A stretch of DNA of 64,000 nucleotides from Actinomadura rayongensis (GTDB lineage Bacteria > Actinomycetota > Actinomycetes > Streptosporangiales > Streptosporangiaceae). The DNA lies in the NCBI RefSeq assembly GCF_009831215.1, contig NZ_WUTW01000001.1:310001-374000 (forward strand), written 5' to 3'. Under the pieces are notes generated by a model that saw nothing but the letters and a program-made list of their open reading frames with translations, ran no database searches and was not told the DNA's origin. Shown one piece after another: positions 50,878-62,128 of the stretch. Within the stretch, counting starts at the first letter, position 1; each line of letters begins with the position of its first letter. A program made the translations under genes and the position numbers.

Positions 50878-50883
50878 CCGGTA

Positions 50884-50948
50884 AGCCTAGAAGGCGCCGC
50901 CGACAGAACCGCGGAGCGACGGAAACCGTCGGTGGCGGCCCGTAGACT
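50884..50948. promoter_or_regulatory. divergent leaderless-type promoters of the PIG-L gene and pcrA
   Basis: TAGGCT on the minus strand (50889 to 50884) lies 6 nt before the PIG-L start codon. TAGACT on the plus strand (50943-50948) lies 8 nt before the pcrA ATG. Both match TANNNT and neither gene has a clear ribosome site. -35 boxes are weak. Confidence 0.5.
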
Positions 50949-50956
50949 CGACGGCG

Positions 50957-53215
<2,259 letters not shown>

Positions 53216-53284
53216 CCGCATCCGGCCGACCGCGAGGCCCCGGACGCGACTAGCGTTCGGGACACCTCACCTCCAGGAGGAGGC

Positions 53285-53746
53285 ATGGCCGGCCGACCGT
53301 TAGGCCCGCACGTCGGCGTCCGTTACGGGCATCTCGCCTCGATGAGCGCCGGCGTCGCCGTCACCCGGGCTCGATGGGAGCTGCATCCGCTCGCCTTCGA
53401 GCGACCGGAACAGGGCCGGCGTGACGAGACGGTGACCTGCGCGACCTGCGGCGGGACGTTCACCGTCCGCGTCCTCTCCCTGGACCGCACCCTGCGACGC
53501 CGCCGGATCCTGCGGGTGCTGCAAGGGGCCGGCGTGGCTGTCGCCGTGGTCTGCGCCGCGCTCCTCGCCGTCACCGGCGCGGACGCCGTGCCGGCCCTGG
53601 TCCTCCTCGCGTGCGCCGGAGGCGTGACCGCGTTCTTCACCGCGATGCGCCTGCGTCTGGAGGTCGGCGTGACCCCGCGTCGGCCCACGGTCACCGGGCT
53701 GCGCGGCCACCGCATGTTCCGCGGAACGGACGAGCTACCGCCGTGA
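53285..53746 (+). CDS. hypothetical membrane protein
   Basis: A 153-residue protein I do not recognise. An N-terminal basic region and a small CATC cysteine motif with GGTFTVRV suggest half of a zinc-ribbon-like fold. Two membrane helices follow (about 78-98 and 100-122). The start is ATG after a strong GGAGGAGG ribosome site. The end overlaps the convergent P450 gene by 12 nt. Confidence 0.7.
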   Translation: MAGRPLGPHVGVRYGHLASMSAGVAVTRARWELHPLAFERPEQGRRDETVTCATCGGTFTVRVLSLDRTLRRRRILRVLQGAGVAVAVVCAALLAVTGADAVPALVLLACAGGVTAFFTAMRLRLEVGVTPRRPTVTGLRGHRMFRGTDELPP

Positions 53747-55057
53747 CTCGCCGCGCCACCAGCGGGTGAGGGAGTGCCACCAGGAGCGGTGGGGTTCGGG
53801 GGTCCACGTCGGCGCGGGTGCCGGAGCGGGTGCGGGGGGCGTGTACTGCGGCGGTGCGGGGGGCTGGACCGGGGGGAAGTGGACGGGCAGGGATGCCAGG
53901 GCGCGGTGGAAGGGGCCCGGGCGCCAGGTCAGTTCGTCCACGGGGACGGCGAGTTCCATGTCGGGCAGGCGGTCCAGCAGGCGTTCGAGGGCCACGGACG
54001 CGATGAGCCGGGCGTGGCCGCGTGCCGGGCAGGTGTGGGGGCCGGCGCTCCAGGCCAGGTGGGCGCGGTTGCCGGTGCGCGGGCCCGACTCCTTGGCGGG
54101 GTCGGTGTTGGCGGCGGCGAAGCTGATCACGACGGGCTGGCCCGCAGGCAGGTGGACTCCGCCGATCTCGACGTCCTGGACGGGGTACGTGACGCCGTAG
54201 TTGGCCATCGGCGGGTCGGTCCAGAGGATCTCGTCCAGCGCGTCCTCGACGGGCAGGCTCCCGCCGGACAGGTCGCCCGCGAACCGGTCGTCCGACAGCA
54301 GCAGCCGCAGGCCGTTGGCGATGAGGTTCTGTTCCGGCTCCGTCCCGGCGCCCTGGAGCAGGATGAGCTGGTGCATCAGCTCCTCGTCGGCGAGCCGCGC
54401 GGGGTGGTGGATGAGCCAGGACGTCACGTCCGCGCCCGGGTGCTCCTTCTTGTGCGCGACGAGGTCGGCGACGGCGCGGGTCAGTTCGGCGTTGGCCTTC
54501 TCGGCGTCGATGCCGTCGAAGATGCCGCTCATGCCGTAGACGAGCCGGTCGCCGATGTCGGGCGGGCAGCCGAACATCTCGTTGAACACCAGCAGCGGCA
54601 GCATCTTGGCGTACTGGCCGAGCAGGTCCGCCGAGCCGTCCGCGCAGAACCGGTCGATGAGACGGTCCGCGCTGCGCTCCACGTAGCCGCGCAGCGCGCC
54701 GGTGTCGATCCGGTCGAGGCTGTCGGTCACCGCGCGCCGCAGCCGCGCGTGGACCTCGCCGTCGGTGAACAGGCAGTTCGGCCGGTACATCATCATCGGC
54801 AGGACCGGGCAGTCGTCGGGCACGGTCTGCTGCCACGCGCGCGCGTCCTTCGGGAACGTCGCGGGGTCGCGCAGCACGTCCAGCGCGGCCTGGTAGCCGA
54901 TGACGAGCGTCGCCGGGACGCCGGGCGCCAGCTCGACGGGCGCGGCGGGGCCGTGCCGGCGCAGCCCGGCGTAGACGGCGCCCGGATCGGCGGCGAACTC
55001 CGGCCCGTACAGGGCGGCGCGGTGGTCGACGGGGCAGCCGGACGGCTCGGAAGTCAC
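53735..55057 (-). CDS. cvnE: conservon cytochrome P450, CYP157-like, without ExxR motif
   Basis: A 440-residue P450 at the end of a cvnABCD operon. The heme-thiolate Cys343 is present in AWSAGPHTCPARGHA, but the K-helix that normally reads ExxR is EILW (276-279), and the I-helix AGxxT reads AGTEP (237-241). The CYP157 family found in Streptomyces conservons is known to lack ExxR, so this is a family trait rather than decay. Residues about 390-440 form a Pro-rich tail with a Trp-rich end. The start is GTG 55057, overlapping the cvnD stop as GTGA. Confidence 0.9.
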   Translation of the reverse strand: MTSEPSGCPVDHRAALYGPEFAADPGAVYAGLRRHGPAAPVELAPGVPATLVIGYQAALDVLRDPATFPKDARAWQQTVPDDCPVLPMMMYRPNCLFTDGEVHARLRRAVTDSLDRIDTGALRGYVERSADRLIDRFCADGSADLLGQYAKMLPLLVFNEMFGCPPDIGDRLVYGMSGIFDGIDAEKANAELTRAVADLVAHKKEHPGADVTSWLIHHPARLADEELMHQLILLQGAGTEPEQNLIANGLRLLLSDDRFAGDLSGGSLPVEDALDEILWTDPPMANYGVTYPVQDVEIGGVHLPAGQPVVISFAAANTDPAKESGPRTGNRAHLAWSAGPHTCPARGHARLIASVALERLLDRLPDMELAVPVDELTWRPGPFHRALASLPVHFPPVQPPAPPQYTPPAPAPAPAPTWTPEPHRSWWHSLTRWWRGESRR

Positions 55058-55653
55058 GCGTGCTCCTGGGGGGCGTCGGCGGCGAGCAGGTGGTGGACGA
55101 GGGTGATCAGCGCCCGGACCGACGACGCGTGGTCGCGCGCGTCGCAGGTGACCAGGGGAGTGGACGGCAGCAGGTCGAGCGCCTCGCGGACCTCGGACTC
55201 CGGGAAGACCGGCGCGCCGTCGAACCGGTTGACCGCGACGGCGTACGGCAGGCCCTGCCGCTCGACGAGGTCGATGACGTCGAACGACGCCTCCAGCCGG
55301 CTCGTGTCGACGAGGATCAGCGCGCCGTACGCGCCGCGCGCCAGGTCCTTCCACAGCGGGGTGAAGCGCTGCTGGCCGGGGACGCCGAACAGGTAGAGGA
55401 CGATCCGCTCCCCGATCGTGATGCGGCCGAAGTCCATCGCGACGGTCGTGGTCGTCTTGTCGCGGGCGCCGGTGAGGTCGTCGACGGGCGCGCCGGCCTG
55501 CGTCATCGTCTCCTCGGTGCGCAGCGGGCGGATCTCCGACAGCGTCCCGACGAACGTGGTCTTGCCGACGGCGAACGGCCCCGCGATCAGCAGTTTCACC
55601 GCCGTCCGAACGGTGTCGGGGAGGTGGATCTCAGAGGCGAGCGCGGAGTCCAT
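55054..55653 (-). CDS. cvnD: conservon small GTPase (CvnD)
   Basis: A 199-residue MglA/Ras-like GTPase of the conservon type. The P-loop is GPFAVGKTTF near 26-35, the switch region contains DFGRITIG, G3 is FGVPGQQRF, and the G4 motif is NRFD in place of NKxD. In S. coelicolor conservons CvnA-D form a membrane-associated complex like a receptor-G-protein unit. The gene overlaps cvnC by 23 nt and cvnE by 4 nt. Confidence 0.94.
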   Translation of the reverse strand: MDSALASEIHLPDTVRTAVKLLIAGPFAVGKTTFVGTLSEIRPLRTEETMTQAGAPVDDLTGARDKTTTTVAMDFGRITIGERIVLYLFGVPGQQRFTPLWKDLARGAYGALILVDTSRLEASFDVIDLVERQGLPYAVAVNRFDGAPVFPESEVREALDLLPSTPLVTCDARDHASSVRALITLVHHLLAADAPQEHA

Positions 55654-55978
55654 CGAGCACCTCCTGCAGAATCTCGATCTTGGAAGGCTCGTCGGCCGGG
55701 GTGGGGACGCGCGGCGACAGGTGCCCGCTGTCGACCAGGTCGGACACGAGGACCTTGGTGACGCTGATCGGCAGCGCCAGATGCCCGGCGATCTCGGCGA
55801 CCGACAGCGCGCCGTCCCGGCACAGCGCGGCGATCCGGCGCTTCTCGGGGCTGAGCCCGGCGGCGGCGCGTCCGGTTCCGGCCACGAGCGTGACGAGGTC
55901 GAAGATGTTGCGGCTCGGATGGGCGCGTCCGCCCGTCACCACGTGCGGCCGGACGAGCGCCCGCCGGCGCGCCTTCAC
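55631..55978 (-). CDS. cvnC: conservon DUF742 protein (CvnC)
   Basis: A 115-residue DUF742 protein with a winged-helix-like fold: LVRPHVVTGGRAHP, then LSPEKRRIAALCRDGALSVAEIAGHLALPISVTKVLVSDLVDSGHL in pieces. The start is GTG 55978, overlapping the cvnB stop as GTGA. In conservons it joins CvnA, B and D. Confidence 0.93.
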   Translation of the reverse strand: MKARRRALVRPHVVTGGRAHPSRNIFDLVTLVAGTGRAAAGLSPEKRRIAALCRDGALSVAEIAGHLALPISVTKVLVSDLVDSGHLSPRVPTPADEPSKIEILQEVLDGLRARL

Positions 55979-56388
55979 GCCGCACCGCCGACGCCGTGCC
56001 GGGGCGGGCTCGTCAGCTCCCCGCCGAGCCGCTGGACGAGTTCCTGGAGCCGGAACGAGACCGCCTCCATGTCCACGTGCAGGCTCGCCGACACGGCCAG
56101 GTAGGCGCCCGGACCTGCGGCGACGAGGAAGACGTACCCGTCGTCGAACTCGCTGACGGTCTGCCGCCACACGGTGTCGGGCGTGCCGCAGAACTCGGCG
56201 GTGGCGCGGGCGAGCGACTGGAGCCCGGCCATCCCGGCGGCCTGGCGTTCGGCCTCGTCCCGGTCGATCCGCGCGGAGTGCGCGACGAGCAGCCCGTCGG
56301 CGGAGAGCAGGATCGCGTACCGCGTCTCCGGCATCCGGAGGGCGTCGTCGAGCATCCAGCCCAGCTTGTTGTCGAAGACGTCGTTCAT
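55975..56388 (-). CDS. cvnB: conservon roadblock/LC7 protein (CvnB)
   Basis: A 137-residue roadblock/LC7-domain protein, likely a regulator of the CvnD GTPase (GAP-like role known for MglB-type proteins). YAILLSADGLLVAHSA, MAGLQSLARATAEFC and YLAVSASLHVDMEAVSF fit the family. ATG 56388 overlaps the cvnA stop as ATGA. Confidence 0.94.
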   Translation of the reverse strand: MNDVFDNKLGWMLDDALRMPETRYAILLSADGLLVAHSARIDRDEAERQAAGMAGLQSLARATAEFCGTPDTVWRQTVSEFDDGYVFLVAAGPGAYLAVSASLHVDMEAVSFRLQELVQRLGGELTSPPRHGVGGAA

Positions 56389-57635
56389 GGCCGGGAGTTC
56401 TCCCCTTCGCTTGCGGGCGGGTCGCTGTCGGGCGGTGCCGTGGCGCGGCCGGACCGGGTGCCGCGCTGCCAGGCGCCCATGCCCGCCGCGACGTCCCGCG
56501 CCGGACGTCCCGGCCGGGCCGGCGCCGGGCCGCCCTGCTCGGCGGGCGCTGCGCTGACGCGGCGGCGCTTCACCAGGCCGCCCGGGGTCGTCCGGGTCCG
56601 GTCGGGGGGCTCGGGCGCCGCGGGGACGGGCGCGGTCTCGGCCGGGAGACGCGTGAGCAGGGCCGTCGGCAGGAACACCACGGCGCGGACGCCGCCGTAG
56701 GGCGACCGCGTGTCGACCGACACCGAGAACCCGTAGCGCGCGGCGAGCAGGCCCGTCACGGCGAAGCCGACCTGCGGCGGGTCGCCGAGGGCGTGGACGT
56801 CGGCGCGGCGCCGTCCGGTCAGGGTGCGGGTCGCGCGCTCCAGGTCCTCGCCGTCCATGGCGACCCCGGCGTCGTCGATCATGATGGCGACGCCGTTGTG
56901 CGCCTGCTGGAAGTTGACCTCGACCGGCGTGCTCGGCTGCGAGTGCCGGGCGGCGTTGTCCAGCAGCTCCGCGAGGGCCAGCACGACGGGCTCGACCGCG
57001 CGGCTCACCACCGCGACGCCCACCTCGGACGTCACGCGGACGCGCAGGTAGTCGCGGATCCGGGACGTCGCGCCGCGCACCACGTCGGTGAGCGACGACG
57101 CCGACCGCTGCTGCCCCGGCCAGGACCCGCTCAGCACCGCCGTGGCCTGCGCGCGGCGGCCGAGCTGGGCGTTCATGTGGTCGATGCGGAGCAGGTCCTC
57201 CAGGACGGCCGGGTCGTCGTGCCGCTCCTGCATGGCCGAGATCGCGACCTGCTGCTCGTTGGCCAGGCTCTGGACGGCGCGCATCATCGCCCGCAGCGTC
57301 GCCGTCGCCGACTGCTCCGCCTGCGTCCGCGCCCGCGCCACGAGGTCGGCCGCCAGGTCCAGGACGGGTTGCAGCTCGTCGGCGCGGCCCGGCCGCCGGT
57401 GGAGCGGGCCGGGGACGGTCACGGGCTGGTCGCGCGGGACCTCGGCCAGCGCGGGCAGGCGCGTCGTGACCAGGTGGCGCAGTTCGTCCTCGCGCAGGCG
57501 CATCTCGTAGGCGAGCGCGTCGTTGCGCCGCCGCAGGCGCGCGGTGATCTGCCGCTGGCGCAGAAGCAGGACCGCGACGGCGGCGAGGCCGGCGGCCAGG
57601 CACGCGAGCGCCGCCGTCAACAGGGTGTGGTCCAT
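56385..57635 (-). CDS. cvnA: conservon sensor histidine kinase-like ATPase (CvnA)
   Basis: A 416-residue protein. A single N-terminal membrane helix (5-25) is followed by a coiled-coil-like region (28-140). A phosphoacceptor-like segment is LLRIDHMNAQLGRR with His153, and the HATPase domain has N-box ELLDNAARHS (223-232). The C-terminus is long and Pro/Ala/Arg-rich, apparently disordered. There is no cognate response regulator, as usual for conservons, where CvnA signals through CvnB-D. First gene of the operon, with a 507-nt upstream region shared with the second P450. Confidence 0.92.
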   Translation of the reverse strand: MDHTLLTAALACLAAGLAAVAVLLLRQRQITARLRRRNDALAYEMRLREDELRHLVTTRLPALAEVPRDQPVTVPGPLHRRPGRADELQPVLDLAADLVARARTQAEQSATATLRAMMRAVQSLANEQQVAISAMQERHDDPAVLEDLLRIDHMNAQLGRRAQATAVLSGSWPGQQRSASSLTDVVRGATSRIRDYLRVRVTSEVGVAVVSRAVEPVVLALAELLDNAARHSQPSTPVEVNFQQAHNGVAIMIDDAGVAMDGEDLERATRTLTGRRRADVHALGDPPQVGFAVTGLLAARYGFSVSVDTRSPYGGVRAVVFLPTALLTRLPAETAPVPAAPEPPDRTRTTPGGLVKRRRVSAAPAEQGGPAPARPGRPARDVAAGMGAWQRGTRSGRATAPPDSDPPASEGENSRP

Positions 57636-58142
57636 CGGTTCCTCGTGAGCGAAGGCGGATCCGCGCCGGGGACTACGCGCGGGGCCGCGGGGCGCCCGGA
57701 CGCGGGACGTCCGCGGTGCCGGCCGGGGAGCGCCGTGCGCGGCGCGGCCTTTTCGCGTCGACGGGTGGGGTGGTCATCAAGCTGTCCGTTTTGTATCGGG
57801 TTGGGAGTGTTTGGCCGGTGGGTGGTGGCCAATGCGGGGGCGGGAACTCCACGGGGTCCCGAGAGCAGGACGGCAGCATACGGCACTCGCCCGATTACGC
57901 AAGGGCCTTCCATGGTGTGGCCGGGTCGGTTATTCTGGACCGCCCAATCGCGGGATTCCGCCGTTAACCATGGTGGTCGGCGGCCAATTCGTGCCGTCTC
58001 GGTATTTACTCGCCGGTTCCTGATGCATTGCCGGGATGGGGCACCTACACTTCCCTATTCGAGAGCGCCGTTTTCGGCGCGCCCCGAGCAAGTCGGGACG
58101 GCTTCCCGGTATTGCCGGGCGTCCCCCGTCAAGGAGGCCCGC
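57636..58142. other. long divergent regulatory region between cvnA and the CYP154-like gene
   Basis: 507 nt without a supported gene, locally less GC-rich than its surroundings. It contains a hairpin GCGCCG-TTTT-CGGCGC (58065-58080) and TACACT (58046-58051), a possible -10 about 97 nt before the P450 start. Divergent control of the two halves of the conservon is plausible. Confidence 0.45.
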
Positions 58143-59348
58143 ATGAGCCAGGACCAGATCCTCGTCCTCGGTGCCGACCGCCGTCTGGAGGACGCCGAAC
58201 TCCGCGCCCGCGGCCCGGCGGCGCGCGTGGACGTCCTCGGCGTCGAGGCGTGGGCGGTCAGCGACCCGGACGTCCTCAAACGGCTGCTGACCGATCCCCG
58301 CGTCTCCAAGAGCGCCCATCTGCACTGGCCGAGGTTCCCCGACGAGATCGTCGGGATCTGGCCGCTGGACCTGTGGGTGGCCGTCCAGAACATGTTCACC
58401 GCGTACGGCGACGACCACCGTCGGCTGCGCCGCCTGGTCGCGCCCGCGTTCACGGCCCGCCGCACGGCCGCGCTCGTCCCGCGCATCGAGCAGATCACCG
58501 CCGAGCTGCTGGACGACCTCGCCGCCTCGTCCGGGCCGGTCGACCTGCGCGAACGCTTCGCCTATCCGCTGCCGATCCGCGTCATCAGCGAACTGATGGG
58601 CCTGCCCGCCAGTTCCGGGCCGGACTTCCGGCGCATGGTCGACGGCGTCTTCGACACGACGCTCACCGCCGAGCAGCAGACGGCGAACACGCACGCCCTG
58701 TACGCGCTGCTGGCCGATCTGGTCGCCGCCAAACGCGCCGCGCCCGGCGACGACATGACGTCCCTGCTCATCGACGCGCGCGACGAAGAAGGGTCCGTCC
58801 TCGCCGAGCAGGAACTGCTGGACACGCTTCTGCTGGTGATCTCCGCGGGCCACGAAACGACGGTCAACCTTCTGGACCAGGCGATCGCGGCGCTGCTGAC
58901 GCACCCCGACCAGTTGGCGCACATCCGCGAAGGCCGCGCGACGTGGACCGACGCCATTGAGGAAGCCCTTCGCTACGAAGCGCCGGTCGCGAATCTGCCG
59001 CTGCGTTATGCCGTCGAGGACGTCGAAATTCCCGGCGGCCCGACGATCCGCAAGGGCGAGGCGATTCTCGCGTCCTATGCGGCGGCCGGACGGCACCCGG
59101 ATCTGAACGGCGGGGACGCGGACGCATTCGACGTCCTGCGCCCCACGAAGGACCATCTGGCGTTCGGTCACGGCGTCCACTTCTGCCTGGGCGCGCCGTT
59201 GGCCCGGGCGGAGGCCGGGATCGCCCTTCCGGCCCTCTTCGAGCGGTTCCCCGACGTGTCCCTGGCCGTCCCGGCCGAGGAACTGAAGCCGAGCCCGAGT
59301 TTCATCTCCAACGGGCACGTGACGCTGCCCGTCCACCTGAACCCGTGA
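58143..59348 (+). CDS. cytochrome P450, CYP154-like
   Basis: A 401-residue bacterial class I P450 with all usual motifs: I-helix SAGHETT (234-240), K-helix EEALR (273-277, ExxR present) and heme loop FGHGVHFCLG with Cys348. In Streptomyces, CYP154 and CYP157 members are often neighbours in conservons, and this gene stands divergent to a cvn operon ending in a CYP157-like gene. The substrate is unknown. The start is ATG with AAGGAGG upstream. A strong hairpin follows. Confidence 0.93.
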   Translation: MSQDQILVLGADRRLEDAELRARGPAARVDVLGVEAWAVSDPDVLKRLLTDPRVSKSAHLHWPRFPDEIVGIWPLDLWVAVQNMFTAYGDDHRRLRRLVAPAFTARRTAALVPRIEQITAELLDDLAASSGPVDLRERFAYPLPIRVISELMGLPASSGPDFRRMVDGVFDTTLTAEQQTANTHALYALLADLVAAKRAAPGDDMTSLLIDARDEEGSVLAEQELLDTLLLVISAGHETTVNLLDQAIAALLTHPDQLAHIREGRATWTDAIEEALRYEAPVANLPLRYAVEDVEIPGGPTIRKGEAILASYAAAGRHPDLNGGDADAFDVLRPTKDHLAFGHGVHFCLGAPLARAEAGIALPALFERFPDVSLAVPAEELKPSPSFISNGHVTLPVHLNP

Positions 59349-59353
59349 AACGG

Positions 59354-59386
59354 CGCCGCCGCACCGGGTCGTCCGGTGCGGCGGCG
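59354..59386. terminator. bidirectional terminator between the P450 and subtilase genes
   Basis: A perfect 14-bp stem (59354-59367 with 59373-59386) around a 5-nt loop, located between the converging stops. Confidence 0.8.
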
Positions 59387-59393
59387 TTCGCGG

Positions 59394-62030
59394 TCAGAGG
59401 GAGTTGATGGCGGCCTGGAGGTTGGGCAGCGGCCCGATGTGCCGGGTGTCGCCCGTGGGCTGCGCGGTGCCGGTCTGCTTGAGGATCTGGCGGACCTGCG
59501 CCGGCGTCAGGACGGCGCCGCGCTGCTTGGCGACGCCCTGGAGCGCGGCGACGGCCCCGGCGACGATGGGGCTGGCGCTCGACGTCCCGTTGAACGTGCT
59601 GCGGTACATCTTGTTGGGATCGGTCTCGGACGCCGACAGGTCCTGGAAGCCGGGCGTGCCGAGGGACGCGACGCACGCGCCGTACCCCTGGACGTCCACG
59701 CGCGAGCCGTAGGTGGTGTACGGCATGGCGGTGCGCGCGGCGGGGCGGCCGGAGCCCTCGCAGTTGACGCCGCCGAGGCTCGGCGGCTCGCCCCCGCCGA
59801 CCATGACGGCGCCGGAGTCGGGCCGTCCCATGATCGTCACGGCGTCCGGATCGTTCGGGTCGTCCAGGTTGTGGTTGCCGTTGCCCGCCGGTTCGATCAC
59901 CGTGACGCCCGCGGCGACGGCCAGCTTGATCTGGTCGTACGCCAGCGGGTCCACCTCGACCGGGTAGCCGTTGAGCTGCAGCTCCAGAAGCATCACGTCA
60001 CCGGACTGGGAGTGGGACGTGGCGTAGGCGATAGGTCCGCCGGGCGTGGAGTTGTGCGTGAGCTGGAGCTTGGCGTGCGGCGCGATGCCCGCCATGCCGA
60101 GGTTGTTGTCGTCCTGCGCGCCGATGATGCCGATGACCGGCGTCCCGTGCGAGCCGGGGTAGCAGGGGCTGCCGCCGAGCTGCGGCACCTGGACGGGCGC
60201 GCCGGCGGGCGCCGGACGGTTCGCCAGGTCTTCGTGGCAGCTGTTCCACTGCGTGTTGGCGAGGTCGTTCGGGTGGACGGGGACGTTGCTGTTCGCGGTC
60301 GAGAGCGTCCCGAGCTGCCCGTTCGCGTTGTCGCCCCAGACGTTGAGGTCCGCGACGAGGAAGTTGGCGACGACGTGGCGGCTGCCGGCGGCGATCGCCC
60401 CGGCCGATCCGGTGCCGGAGATCTGCGCGGGGACCTTGCTGTCGGTGTTGTTGCCGGTGCCGAGCTGTCCCTTGTCGTTGTCGCCCCAGCCGACGACGGA
60501 GTAGTCGTTGCGGATCGCGGCGCTGAACAGGTCGCCCGCGGTGATCGCGGTGGCGTTCGTCAGCCCGGACACCGCGACGGGGGAGTGCCGGTCGGTGATG
60601 GAGTTGTCGCCGAGCTGGCCCTGGGCGTTGTAGCCCCACGCCTTGACGACGCCGCTGGACAGCAGGGCCAGCGTATGGAACGCGCCCGCACTGACCGCGC
60701 TCACCCCGGTCAGGCTCGGGACGGCGGTCGGCGTCGGGTTGTTGGTCGTGGTGTTGTCGCCGAGCTGTCCGTTGGCGTTGAGCCCCCACGCCTTGGCGGT
60801 GCCGTTGGCGAGCACGGCGACCGAGTGCCCCCAGCCGGACGCGACGGCGCCGAAGGCCGTGGAAACGCCGGTCAGCCCGGTGACCGTGACCGGGACGTTC
60901 GAATTTCCGGTGACACTGCTGTTGCCGAGCTGCCCGTAGGCGTTGCTGCCCCAGGACTTGACGGTGCCGTCCGCCAGGGCGACCAGCACGTTCCCGGTGG
61001 AGCCCGCGCTGATGCTGACGGCGTTGGTGATCCCGCCGACCTGCACCGGCACGGTGCTCTTGGCGGCGGTGCTGCCGGTGCCGAGCTGCCCCTTGTCGTT
61101 GGCGCCCCACGTCCAGACGGTGCCGTCGGTCTTCAGCGCGACGGAGAAGGACCCGGCGGCGGCGACGGCCTTCACGGACGTCAGCCCGGACACCTTCGTC
61201 AGCGAGGCCGGACGGTTGGTGGTCGTCCCGTCCCCGAGCTGGCCCAGGCTGTTGTCGCCCCACGCCCACACTTCGTGCGCGGACGTGTTGTCGACCATCA
61301 GCGAATGCTTCCCGCCGGCCGCGGCCGATCCGGACGTGGCGTTGATTCCGTTGCCGAGGCGGTCGCTGACCTCGATGTCGGTGACGGTGATTCCGTCGCC
61401 TTTTCCGCCGGCCTGGGCGTTGGCGAACTCGGCTTCGATTCCGGTGCCGGCGGACGAGCCGACCGGGTTGCGGTAGGTCTGGTACGAGCGCAACGGCTCG
61501 GTGGGGGAGCTGACCGCCGGCTTGGCCACGGCGATCTCGACGAACGGGAGCTTGTTGAGTTCGTCGCGCAGGGACTCGATGCCCTTCGGAACGAAAACGG
61601 TGAACCAGGAGTTCAGGTCCGGGAGTTTCCGACCGGAGCGCTTCTCCAGCCTGACCCGCTCGGCCGTGATGTCCTGCTCGGGACGGTTCGACAGGGGCTT
61701 GATCCAGGCGCCGGGGTACTTGGCGAGAACGGCGGCGAGCTTGTCGGCGTCCTCGCCGTCGGCCGCCTCGAACCGGTGGCCGCGGATCCGGAGCCCGCTG
61801 GCGGTCCTGAACTTCACCGAGAGTTCGGTGGTGGAGAATCCCTTGGTCAGGGCGCCGTGCGCGCCGGGCGCGATGCCCTTCTCCTTGCTGTGGTCGTACA
61901 CCTGGGACGACGGGGACGGCTCGGCGAGCGCCGGCCCGCCGCCCGCGACCGCGCTCGACGCGGCCAGGACCACCGCGAGGACGGTGGCACGCGTCCGCCG
62001 GGGGATGCTGCGCTGACTGAAGATGGACAT
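59394..62030 (-). CDS. secreted subtilisin-like serine protease with an inserted RCC1 beta-propeller
   Basis: An 878-residue exported protein. Residues 1-37 are a signal peptide, 45-200 a propeptide-like region, and Asp218 in GITVTDIEV is the likely catalytic Asp. Between it and His628 (GSHGTPVIGIIGA) lie seven RCC1-type repeats with period about 50: W-x-W-G-x-N-x-x-G-Q-L-G or shorter forms at 255, 306, 360, 415, 465, 515 and 565. The oxyanion Asn is near 717 (AGNGNH) and the nucleophile is Ser817 in NGTSSASP. Thus a complete seven-bladed propeller sits inside the peptidase S8 domain. The start is ATG 62030 with GAGG 5 nt upstream. Substrate unknown. Confidence 0.88.
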   Translation of the reverse strand: MSIFSQRSIPRRTRATVLAVVLAASSAVAGGGPALAEPSPSSQVYDHSKEKGIAPGAHGALTKGFSTTELSVKFRTASGLRIRGHRFEAADGEDADKLAAVLAKYPGAWIKPLSNRPEQDITAERVRLEKRSGRKLPDLNSWFTVFVPKGIESLRDELNKLPFVEIAVAKPAVSSPTEPLRSYQTYRNPVGSSAGTGIEAEFANAQAGGKGDGITVTDIEVSDRLGNGINATSGSAAAGGKHSLMVDNTSAHEVWAWGDNSLGQLGDGTTTNRPASLTKVSGLTSVKAVAAAGSFSVALKTDGTVWTWGANDKGQLGTGSTAAKSTVPVQVGGITNAVSISAGSTGNVLVALADGTVKSWGSNAYGQLGNSSVTGNSNVPVTVTGLTGVSTAFGAVASGWGHSVAVLANGTAKAWGLNANGQLGDNTTTNNPTPTAVPSLTGVSAVSAGAFHTLALLSSGVVKAWGYNAQGQLGDNSITDRHSPVAVSGLTNATAITAGDLFSAAIRNDYSVVGWGDNDKGQLGTGNNTDSKVPAQISGTGSAGAIAAGSRHVVANFLVADLNVWGDNANGQLGTLSTANSNVPVHPNDLANTQWNSCHEDLANRPAPAGAPVQVPQLGGSPCYPGSHGTPVIGIIGAQDDNNLGMAGIAPHAKLQLTHNSTPGGPIAYATSHSQSGDVMLLELQLNGYPVEVDPLAYDQIKLAVAAGVTVIEPAGNGNHNLDDPNDPDAVTIMGRPDSGAVMVGGGEPPSLGGVNCEGSGRPAARTAMPYTTYGSRVDVQGYGACVASLGTPGFQDLSASETDPNKMYRSTFNGTSSASPIVAGAVAALQGVAKQRGAVLTPAQVRQILKQTGTAQPTGDTRHIGPLPNLQAAINSL

Positions 62031-62128
62031 GACCGCCTCATGAAGGTTTTTCGAATTCGGCGACAAAAGCGCCGTCGATCATCCTTTCAAGATCGGCCGT
62101 CGGTCATCAACGTCCATTCGCTTACGCA

